64,000 nt of DNA. Origin: Hippopus hippopus (lineage: Eukaryota; Mollusca; Bivalvia; Cardiida; Cardiidae). Below are positions 1 to 6,088 of this stretch, piece after piece (the stretch's first letter is position 1; every line of letters begins with the position of its first letter). The stretch is taken from contig OX328110.1 of the NCBI GenBank assembly GCA_946811185.2, positions 9,962,516 to 10,026,515 on the forward strand, read 5' to 3'. The notes under the pieces are model-generated. The model was not told where the DNA came from, ran no database searches, and worked only from the letters and a program-made list of their open reading frames with translations. Both the position numbers and the translations under genes were made by a program.

Positions 1-235
1 AAAAATGTTTCAATGTTTAGTTCTGTTCAGTAAATAAAAGTTCAATAAATAAAAGTTCAAAAAACAATAGAGTTCTTCATTCTGTTTTTCCCCCAAAAGA
101 CTTGTTCTGGTTACATTTTTCCCATACAACGTCTCATAACTTTTTTGCTATATTAGCGTGAAACGTAGCATGGAAAAAATGTATGTGCTTTCTACCAGGT
201 CCGAGCTCTTTAAAAAATTTCAATCCTCTTAAACG
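1..235. other. Intergenic flank upstream of first small gene
   Basis: No coding potential is visible. Near position 30-60 an AATAAA-containing 15-nt motif is repeated directly (AATAAAAGTTC twice), which could be the poly(A) signals of a gene ending upstream of the window. I see no CCAAT or E2F site like those upstream of the second and fourth small genes. Confidence 0.4.
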
Positions 236-300
236 CATAAAACCCCGCGTTATTTTTCATACATTCACCATTTCTTTGATTCTCAGCTAACGATCACTTC
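236..300 (+). promoter_or_regulatory. TATA-type core promoter of small gene 1
   Basis: A CATAAAA box lies at 236-242, followed about 25-30 nt later by a pyrimidine-rich initiator-like stretch (CATTCACC). Nearly the same initiator sequence follows the TATA box of the third small gene. The spacing fits RNA polymerase II initiation near 265-270 and gives a leader of about 65 nt. Start mapping is inferred, not seen. Confidence 0.5.
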
Positions 301-334
301 GAAAGCAGTGTCAATATTCGGAAACATTATCAAT

Positions 335-601
335 ATGGAGGAGGTAAATCATCAACTACGTGAGGCTCTCCAAGAGTATCTAAATGCAGGACAACAGTTA
401 TTGCAACTAACCACTCGTCTCGTAGGAGAGGAGGAACAAAACCAACTGCGACGTATAACACAGCCATACAAAGATCTCGGCGAAAGATTAGTTCAGCTAT
501 TATTAAAGACAACACCGGATATCATTTTGGTTGATATTGAGTTCGGGAGGAAGATTACAGCATGCCCCATTTGCCAAGCGAATTTCGGGTGCTGCCATTA
601 A
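335..601 (+). CDS. Small coiled-coil protein with C-terminal CPxC motif (stem-loop gene 1)
   Basis: This is an intronless ORF of 88 codons. I start it at the first ATG (335); the frame is open a little further upstream only through non-ATG codons. The N-terminal two thirds are rich in Leu, Gln and Glu with heptad-like spacing and probably form an amphipathic helix or coiled coil. The last 12 residues are Cys-rich (CPICQANFGCCH), giving C-x2-C-x5-C-C-H, a possible metal-binding tail. The fourth small gene has the same CPxC-x5-C ending and a similar sequence just after its stop codon, so the two are probably paralogues. A TATA-type box lies upstream and a histone-type stem-loop lies 36 nt after the stop. 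It is not a histone, and I recognise no known family. Function unknown; protein existence is inferred from gene architecture. Confidence 0.6.
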   Translation: MEEVNHQLREALQEYLNAGQQLLQLTTRLVGEEEQNQLRRITQPYKDLGERLVQLLLKTTPDIILVDIEFGRKITACPICQANFGCCH

Positions 602-636
602 AAGTGGAAAAAACACAGCCTCCAAAAAAACAAAAC

Positions 637-672
637 AGCCCTTTTCAGGGCTACCCATCTACCACGAAAGTT
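637..672 (+). terminator. Histone-type 3' processing signal of gene 1 (stem-loop plus GAAAG element)
   Basis: The stem AGCCCT/AGGGCT (637-642 with 647-652) closes a TTTC loop and is followed by ACCCA, then CACGAAAGTTC about 13 nt later. Stem length, loop, the G-C second base pair, the ACCCA tail and the purine element all match replication-dependent histone pre-mRNAs, where SLBP binds the stem-loop and U7 snRNP the downstream element. The closing pair is A-U rather than the usual G-C. An AATAAA lies near 750 as a possible back-up polyadenylation signal. Confidence 0.8.
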
Positions 673-759
673 CTATCTTTCTTCAAATTGTCATTTCTTC
701 AAATTGTCAAACTTCTTTTCTTTTAGAAGAGTTACACTGCAAAGATTCACAATAAAAAA

Positions 760-1060
760 GTCATAGATTAGCCAAACTCTAGTTTTTCTAACCCGAACAA
801 GAAAATGTAACAAACCCACGGATTGGTCAACAATAAAATCCCCGAACAAGAAAATGTAACAAACCCACGGGTTGGTCAACAATAAAACAATTAGTATTAG
901 AAAAAACAACGGTGAATCTGATTGGATAACATTAATTTGGAGCCAAAACAGCATGAAACGCTGACGCGGGAAAAACATAGGAGAAAATGACGTCATGGGT
1001 CAACTAGTTCAATCCGTCTGAAAAGCTATAAATCTCGGCGATTTATTTTCCATACATTTC
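760..1060 (+). promoter_or_regulatory. S-phase-type promoter of gene 2 (CCAAT x3, E2F-like, CRE, TATA)
   Basis: In order I see a directly repeated 48-50 nt block (about 791-838 and 841-888) containing inverted CCAAT boxes (ATTGG at 822-826; TTGG in the second copy), another ATTGG at 921-925, an E2F-like GCGGGAAA at 966-973, a perfect CRE TGACGTCA at 988-995, and a TATAAAT box at 1027-1033. The ATG follows 45 nt after TATA. Inverted CCAAT boxes, E2F sites and a TATA box are typical of replication-dependent histone promoters. The whole segment is duplicated upstream of gene 4. Confidence 0.75.
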
Positions 1061-1071
1061 ATTTTTTCACA

Positions 1072-1386
1072 ATGGCTTCAAGACAATCACCACTCGTCAC
1101 TTGGATGGATACTGAGCGAAAGTTAATAAGAGCAAGGAGACAAATCGTCTTACTTAAACAACGCCTAGCTGGAGTGAGAAGACGATACGAGAGGGCTGAG
1201 CTTGCTAATAACAGGGTGTTCTGTTATAACCTTCGGATGAAGGAACTCATTATTGAGGGCATGCTTGAGATGTATTTTCAGTATGTTATTTTAAAAACTG
1301 AGCAGGTGACCCGTCTTTTCCGTGCGCAAATCGCCACTGAAAGGAGTGAGTCAGACAGCGAATCGACTGATGCTGATACTGAATAA
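1072..1386 (+). CDS. Small basic coiled-coil protein with acidic Ser/Asp tail (stem-loop gene 2)
   Basis: An intronless ORF of 104 codons with an ATG start about 15-20 nt downstream of the expected cap site. Residues about 14-45 are strongly basic with heptad-like Leu/Ile/Val (LIRARRQIVLLKQRLAG), suggesting a charged helix or coiled coil. The middle (about 55-85) is more hydrophobic. The last 16 residues form an acidic Ser/Asp/Glu/Thr tail (SESDSESTDADTE) resembling a casein-kinase-2 target or chaperone-like tail. A basic helix with an acidic tail could suit a nucleic-acid or histone partner, but that is inference only. It has no histone fold and no similarity that I recognise. The strong promoter upstream and histone-type stem-loop 32 nt after the stop make it a convincing gene. 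It lacks the CPxC tail of genes 1 and 4. Confidence 0.65.
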   Translation: MASRQSPLVTWMDTERKLIRARRQIVLLKQRLAGVRRRYERAELANNRVFCYNLRMKELIIEGMLEMYFQYVILKTEQVTRLFRAQIATERSESDSESTDADTE

Positions 1387-1417
1387 ACATTTTCATAAAA
1401 TCAGCTCTTCTCAAAAC

Positions 1418-1455
1418 AGCCCTTTTCAGGGCTAACCATCTACCACGAAAGTTCT
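1418..1455 (+). terminator. Histone-type 3' processing signal of gene 2
   Basis: AGCCCT (1418-1423), TTTC loop, AGGGCT (1428-1433), then AACCATCTACCACGAAAG. Stem and loop are identical to gene 1. An AGCTCTTCTC fragment just upstream (about 1403-1412) may be a decayed first stem-loop. Farther down (1508-1558) a CCAAAGA-type motif with GTTACACTCC is repeated, which could act as extra purine elements. Confidence 0.8.
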
Positions 1456-1554
1456 ATCTTTCTTCAAATTGTCATTTCTTCAAATTGTCAAACTTCTTTC
1501 TTTTAGAACAGTTACACTCCAAAGACTCACACTCCAGAGAGTTACACTCCAAAG

Positions 1555-1965
1555 AGTAAAAAAATCATTCATAGATGCAGAAAAAAGACTAAATCCAACT
1601 CAGTGCTCAGTCTTTTAGAAAGAAAAAATCATTCATAGAGATGTAAAAAGCTAAGTCCAACCCAGTGCTCAGTCTTTTAGAAAGAGAGAAAATCATTCAT
1701 AGGGGAAGAAAAAACTAAGTCCAACTCAATGATCAGACTTTTAGAAAGAGAAAAAATCATTCATAGATGTAAAAAAAGACTAAGTCCAACTCAATGGTCA
1801 GACATTTAGAAAGAAAAAAATCATACATAGGGTAAAAAAGTCTAAGTTCAACTCAGTGCTCAGACATTTAGAAATCATTTATAGTGTAAAAAAATCTAAG
1901 TTCAACTCAGCGATATAGGGACAAATTCTATTTAGAGAGAAAAAATCATTCATAGGATGAAAAAC
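1555..1965 (+). repeat. About 64-bp tandem array between genes 2 and 3
   Basis: Seven imperfect copies begin with AAATCATTCATAG at about 1561, 1626, 1689, 1754, 1817, 1872 and 1943, spaced 55-71 bp. Each contains AACTCAGTG.TCAG and TTTTAGAAAGA. The same unit reappears after gene 4 (3620-3980). No ORF crosses it. It may be a spacer repeat of the gene cluster. Confidence 0.85.
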
Positions 1966-1986
1966 TAAAAAGTGATCCATTACACA

Positions 1987-2030
1987 TATAAAACACTAAA
2001 CTCTTGATTATTTTTTCTCATTCACCATTA
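1987..2030 (+). promoter_or_regulatory. TATA core promoter of gene 3
   Basis: TATAAAA at 1987-1993 is followed by CATTCACCATT at about 2020, the same initiator-like sequence as in gene 1. No CCAAT, E2F or CRE site is seen upstream; the 64-bp array runs almost up to the box. Confidence 0.5.
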
Positions 2031-2062
2031 ACTTTTTGTAAAACCTGAGCCAGTATCGTACA

Positions 2063-2203
2063 ATGTTTGGATTAACATTTTTTCTCTTATTGCTCTTCTG
2101 GTTAGAAGAAAGAGAACGTTTCAGATATATCAGACATGAAATTGAACATCTGATGCAAATGCTAGATAAAATGGAATCAATCAAAAGAAAGAGAGGGGTA
2201 TAA
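2063..2203 (+). CDS. 46-residue hydrophobic/charged microprotein (stem-loop gene 3)
   Basis: A short ORF starts at the first ATG after the TATA box and stops at 2201-2203. Residues 2-14 are almost all hydrophobic (FGLTFFLLLLFWL), a candidate signal anchor or membrane helix. The rest is a charged helix rich in Glu, Arg, Met and Lys, ending in KRKRG. It is followed 24 nt later by an imperfect histone-type stem-loop, so its layout matches its neighbours. No homologue is recognised. The small size and degenerate stem-loop leave open that it is a decayed or non-functional member. Confidence 0.4.
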   Translation: MFGLTFFLLLLFWLEERERFRYIRHEIEHLMQMLDKMESIKRKRGV

Positions 2204-2227
2204 AAAGTGCATTCTGTACAAAAAAGC

Positions 2228-2243
2228 AACTCTTTTCAGGGCT
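2228..2243 (+). terminator. Imperfect histone-type stem-loop of gene 3
   Basis: AACTCT (2228-2233), TTTC loop, AGGGCT (2238-2243). One A-C mismatch falls at the second pair, the position most important for SLBP, and one G-U wobble is present. It keeps the loop and an AGCTATCTT tail but has no clean ACGAAAG element, so it may be weak or dead. Confidence 0.5.
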
Positions 2244-2279
2244 AGCTATCTTAAATAATCATCTTTCTTTTCATTTTGT

Positions 2280-2600
2280 CAGAAGACTCATAATCAAAAA
2301 AGTCATAGCTTAGTTAAACTCTAGTTTTTTTCTAACCCGAACAAGAAAATGTAACAAACCCACGGATTGGTCAACAATAAAAATCCCCGAACAAGAAAAT
2401 GTAACAAACCCACGGATTGGTCAACAGTAAAACATTTAGTATTAGAAATAAAACGCTGAATCTGATTGGATAACATTAATTTGGAGCCAAAACAGCATGA
2501 AACGCCGACGCGGGAAAAACATAGGAGAAAATGACGTCATGGGTCAATTAGTTCAATCCGTCTGAAAAGCTATAAAACCCAGCGACATTTCCCGCACATT
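2280..2600 (+). promoter_or_regulatory. S-phase-type promoter of gene 4, duplicate of the gene 2 promoter
   Basis: This copies 760-1060 with few changes: two tandem blocks with inverted CCAAT boxes (GATTGGTCAAC), ATTGG at 2465-2469, E2F-like GCGGGAAA at 2510-2517, CRE TGACGTCA at 2532-2539, and TATAAAA at 2571-2577. Retention of every motif in both copies, although the coding sequences are unrelated, suggests selection on the promoter or a recent duplication. Confidence 0.75.
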
Positions 2601-2619
2601 GTTCATTTTCATTTTCACG

Positions 2620-2979
2620 ATGGAAGAGCTGAGAAAGACGGTGGAAGAGCTAAGAAAGACGGTGGAAGAGCTAAGAAAGACTGTGGGAGAGGCAGATCGG
2701 CAACTAGAAAAGTTTGAAGCTGAGGCAGCGAGGAGACAGAGATATGGCTTCGAAGAGAAACTGCTATTTACCGGGTGGGACTTTTGGGACTTTGCCCAAT
2801 TACCACAAAGCAAGAAGGAGAAAAAGGTGTTCGTAGTGCCTTCTACCGAAGATTGGAGCAGCGATAACGAACCACCGTTTTCGCTGAAGTACAACCTGAG
2901 TGCCCAGCAGTTAAAAAGGCTAAAGAGACGGATGGATAGTAGCTGCCCAGCCTGCGGAAAGGTTGGAGGTTGTGCTTAA
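2620..2979 (+). CDS. Coiled-coil protein with triplicated heptad and C-terminal CPxC motif (stem-loop gene 4)
   Basis: An intronless ORF of 119 codons; I start at the ATG at 2620, about 45 nt after the TATA box. Residues 2-22 are three near-perfect copies of the heptad EELRKTV, encoded by a 21-bp tandem repeat, and continue into a Glu/Arg-rich helix to about residue 45, a probable coiled coil. A Trp/Phe-rich segment follows (GWDFWDFAQL), then a Ser/Pro/Asp-rich linker, a basic patch (KRLKRRM), and an end SSCPACGKVGGCA giving C-x2-C-x5-C as in gene 1. The sequence after the stop (AAACACA.CCTCCAAAA) also matches gene 1. No known family is recognised. It could oligomerise through the heptads and bind metal or nucleic acid at the tail, but that is inference. 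Two histone-type stem-loops follow. Confidence 0.65.
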   Translation: MEELRKTVEELRKTVEELRKTVGEADRQLEKFEAEAARRQRYGFEEKLLFTGWDFWDFAQLPQSKKEKKVFVVPSTEDWSSDNEPPFSLKYNLSAQQLKRLKRRMDSSCPACGKVGGCA

Positions 2980-3000
2980 AAACACAACCTCCAAAACCAG

Positions 3001-3060
3001 GTCCCTTTTAGGGACACCCCAACAGCCCTTTTCAGGGCTAACCATCTACCACGGAAGATC
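3001..3060 (+). terminator. Two consecutive histone-type stem-loops after gene 4
   Basis: The first hairpin is GTCCCT/AGGGAC with a short TTT loop and ACACCCC tail (3001-3020). The second is the canonical AGCCCT-TTTC-AGGGCT (3024-3039) followed by AACCATCTACCACGGAAG. The second is the likely working signal; the first looks like a diverged copy. Confidence 0.75.
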
Positions 3061-3560
3061 TACCTTTCTTCAAATTGTCAGACGTAAGTTCTATCTTTTC
3101 TTCAAATTGTCATTTCTTCAAATTGTCAGACGAAAGTTCTACCTTCAAGCTATTAGACGAAAGTTCTATCTTCAAGTTGTCATTTCTTCAAATTGTCACA
3201 GCTCTTTTCAGAGCTAACCCAACAGTCCTTTTCAGGACTAACCATCTACCACGAAAGTTCTATCTTCAAGATGTCAGACGAAAGTTCTACCTTCAACCTG
3301 TTAGACGAAAGTTCTATCTTCAAGTTGTCATTTCTTCAAATTGTCACAGCTCTTTTCAGAGCTAACCCAACAGTCCTTTTCAGGGCTAACCATCTACCAC
3401 GAAAGTTCTATCTTCAAGATGTCAGACGAAAGTTCTATCTTCAAGCTGTCAGACGAAAGTTCTATCTTCAAGTTGTCATTTCTTCAAATTGTCACAGCTC
3501 TTTTCAGAGCTAACCCAACAGTCCTTTTCAGGACTAACCATCTACCACGAAAGTTCTATC
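3060..3560 (+). repeat. Tandem array of histone-type stem-loops and GAAAG elements (148-bp unit)
   Basis: Three successive units with 148-bp periodicity start near 3193, 3341 and 3489. Each holds AGCTCT-TTTC-AGAGCT (3200, 3348, 3496) and then A-G-T/C-CCT-TTTC stem-loops (3224, 3372, 3520). Multiple ACGAAAGTTCTATCTTCAA copies lie between them and upstream (3120-3180). Stem sequences differ between members but pairing is kept (AGTCCT/AGGACT; the 3372 copy has one G-U). Repeat-borne ORFs here are by-products. The array may provide redundant 3' end processing or bind SLBP/U7. Confidence 0.85.
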
Positions 3561-3581
3561 TTTCTTTTAGAAGAGACGCGT

Positions 3582-4085
3582 TCCAAAAGAGTTATACTCC
3601 ACAGAGTTACACTCCAAAGAGTAAGAATCATTCATAGATGCAGAAAAAGACTAAGTTCAACTCAGTGCTCAGTCTTTTAGAAAGAAAAAATCATTCATAG
3701 GGTAAAAAAACTAAGTCCAACTCAATGACCAGACCTGGCAGATCACTATAGAGCACTCGAAGATGTATCATTTTTGCCCGACATCTGCTGCTTTAACTGC
3801 AGAAAAATTCCACTCAGGGACGTGAGCCGAGATGCACTCCAAAAGAGTTATACTCCAGAGAGTTATACTGCAAAGAGTAAGAATCATACATAGGTGTAGA
3901 AAAAAGACTAAGTCCAACTCAATGGTCAACCTTTTAGAAAGAGAGAAAATCATTCATAGGGTAAAAAAACTAAGTCCAACTCAATGACCAAACCTGGCAG
4001 ATCACTATAGAGCACTCGAAGATGTATCATTTTTGGCCGACATCTACTGCTTTAACTGCAGAAAAAATCCCTCTCAGGGAAGAGA
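3582..4085 (+). repeat. About 260-bp tandem duplication containing the 64-bp unit
   Basis: Two copies start near 3620 and 3880. Each has two 64-bp-type units, then a conserved block CCTGGCAGATCACTATAGAG, CGAAGATGTATCATTTTTG and CTGCTTTAACTGCAG, and a CTCAGGGA end. CCAAAAGAGTTATACTCC motifs precede each copy. I recognise no RNA gene in the block although its conservation is notable. Confidence 0.75.
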
Positions 4086-4171
4086 GCCTAGGGCATTTTT
4101 AAAAAAAAATTCTTTCGGGAGGGCAAACTAGGGACACATTTTTGTCAGGGAGGGTGATGTACGGCACTCAG

Positions 4172-4226
4172 GGAAGGGAGACCGCGGACACACCCAGGGC
4201 TTGGGTGTGTCCGCGGTCTCCCTTCC
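4172..4226. repeat. 25-bp perfect hairpin
   Basis: The arms 4172-4196 and 4202-4226 are exactly complementary around a 5-nt GGGCT loop. They contain ACCGCGG and ACACACCCA and are much more GC-rich than the surroundings. It could be the end of an inverted-repeat element or a small-RNA hairpin; I cannot decide from sequence alone. Confidence 0.8.
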
Positions 4227-4234
4227 TTTACTAC

Positions 4235-4476
4235 TACCATGCTCCAGCAAAAGGGGTTTATTAATCTCAATCACGCATGTTTTCAAGCAAGTCATCAAAT
4301 AATAATTATTATGGATCCATCAAATCCATTTCGTCTAGCAACCAACTGAAACATGAGGTACACAGGTCCTTTGACATGCAAAAAAGAATTGCCGAAAGCA
4401 AAACGTTTCGACCTAGGTTAGACTGTGCGGATTGTGTAGGCTGACTTTGGTCGATAATTTTTGCAGAGGTCAAGTT
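4235..4476. repeat. Dispersed clam-type palindromic repeat, copy 1
   Basis: It starts near GCTCCAGCAAAAGGGG, has TATGGATCCATCAAATCC in the middle, and ends with a degenerate GGTTAGACTGTGCGG/TGTGTAGGCTGAC palindrome. The same family occurs at 6040-6088 plus 7994-8210, 29885-30125, 31645-31905 and 43060-43585. Confidence 0.6.
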
Positions 4477-5005
4477 TACGTGGCGCTGAAAACCCTATAA
4501 AAATATATATAACGTTATGTGTATCAGCGTAAGGTTTTCTTTTAGTCGTCGAAAAAGGTCAAGTTTACGTGGCGCTGAAAAAAAAAAACATTAAATAAAA
4601 AAGACTTATGAGAAAAAACATAAAATAAAAAAAATATATGAGTATCAGCCAATTGCTTTTTCAGCCGTCGGAAGAGGTCGAGTTTATTTAGAGATAAAAT
4701 ACTATATATACATATAGCTTTCCGACTTTCTGTGTTTTCAGCCATCGAAAGAGATCGAAAAAGAACAATCATGAGTATCAGCGAATAGTTTTCCAGCCTC
4801 CGAAAGAGGCTGCGTTTATTTGGCACTGAAAGACTTGAAATAAAAAAGAAAAGCCTTAAGGGTATCAGTAGATTGTTTATACAGCCATCGGAAAAGGTCG
4901 AATTCATTTGGAGATAAAATACTTAATCTATAAAGCTTTCCGACTATCAGAGGATTGTATTTCAGCCGTTGTAAGAGATCGAGTTTATTTGGCACTGAAA
5001 GTTAA
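4477..5005 (+). repeat. Diverged tandem repeat of about 110-130 bp
   Basis: About five imperfect copies carry TTTCAGCCGTCGGAAGAGGTC, GAGTTTATTTGGCACTGAAA and GAGTATCAGCG motifs. No coding signal is visible. Confidence 0.6.
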
Positions 5006-5580
5006 AATGAATAAATGTTCACATACTAATTTATCTATAGATTTTTTCACAAAATTCATAAATACAGACCATCAGATGTCAATCGCGAAAACCAGCATTT
5101 TCTACTTTTCCCACAATTTTTTCAACACCTTGAAAGACAAATTTCATGTTTTGAGTACTATTTAATTTGTCGTCTGTAAATTTTTGCTTTAAATTTTGAC
5201 AAATCTGAAATTTTGTCGTCTATTTAATAAATAAGACCAATTTTACACGTGAAGGAAATAAAAACACTCGTACTCACAGTTTAGCGTATCCACGTGTTGT
5301 GAACGCTGTTATAAATACTGTTACTGTAGGCAGTGATATTTATGTAGATGCGAAAACTTCCTTTATATAAGGAAAAAAATGTTTCTCTGTAAGTTTGTCT
5401 TGGTTTCTCCAGTACTAGTCAAGGGCTCTGATGTGTCATGTTCGAGAAAATTCCCTCCAAAAACCCAAGCGCCTCGAATGATGATCGAACTCGGGACTAC
5501 CAGATTCTTTAAAAAAAAAAAAAACTGCCATCGATCTGGTTTTGAATTTGGACGGAGTAATCCATTCTGCTAATTCGGCA
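5006..5580. other. Unannotated AT-rich stretch
   Basis: I see no supported gene, repeat unit or RNA in this interval. Confidence 0.4.
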
Positions 5581-5582
5581 GC

Positions 5583-5945
5583 GTAAAGACTCAAAAGCGA
5601 CCAAAAGTAAACTATTCTGGTGTAAAAATGTATTTAAATTCATATCATACCCTTTAAAAGTATGGAAAATATTGTGAAGATGACAATCTGTTTTTGTTCG
5701 GTCGGTCCGAATGTTGGTCGCTGGCAGCAAAATGAAGTTTGAAATCAGATAAAAAAGAAAACAAAAGATACAGCAACTTGGCAACTTTTTACCTAGGTTT
5801 ATAATTAATTTACACTTTGACAGGTAGTGCAATAACAGATTGTCATCTTCACAATAATTCCCATACTTCTAAATAGAATGATTTGAATTCAAATGCAATA
5901 AAACACCGGATTTGTTTACATCTGGCTGCTACTGGGCCTTTAAAA
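5583..5945. mobile_element. Foldback MITE, family F, copy 1
   Basis: Arms of about 115 bp face each other: AAAAGTATGG.AAATATTGTG and AGATGACAATCTGT on the left and their complements on the right (about 5825-5945). The end matches ACTGGGCCTTTAA. Copies 2 and 3 are at about 30390-30738 and 46854-47213. No transposase is inside, so it is non-autonomous. Confidence 0.75.
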
Positions 5946-6088
5946 ACGCATTACATCCCCCCCCCCCGAAACAAACATGCAACACTCCTTGGACACGTCA
6001 GAGTCAATACAGGCAATCAACATGTATGTATGGTTAACTCTTCCATCCCCAAATATATGAGCCATGCTCTGACAAAATGGAGCTTAAT

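Noticed and set aside
308..334. Extended N-terminus of gene 1 starting at GTG (308), and likewise TTG at 2599 for gene 4
   Set aside because: Non-ATG starts are unlikely here, and good ATG codons lie at 335 and 2620.
691..996. Minus-strand ORF across the gene 2 promoter
   Set aside because: It is a chance frame through duplicated promoter DNA with no domain.
3060..3560. U7-snRNA-like look of ACAGCTCTTTT and CAAATTGTCA motifs
   Set aside because: The first is the 5' arm and loop of a stem-loop; there is no proper Sm site plus 3' hairpin of U7 in order.
3060..3640. Overlapping plus-strand ORFs with FSELTQQSFSGLTIYHESSIF-type repeats
   Set aside because: They are translations of the 148-bp stem-loop array, mostly from non-ATG starts.
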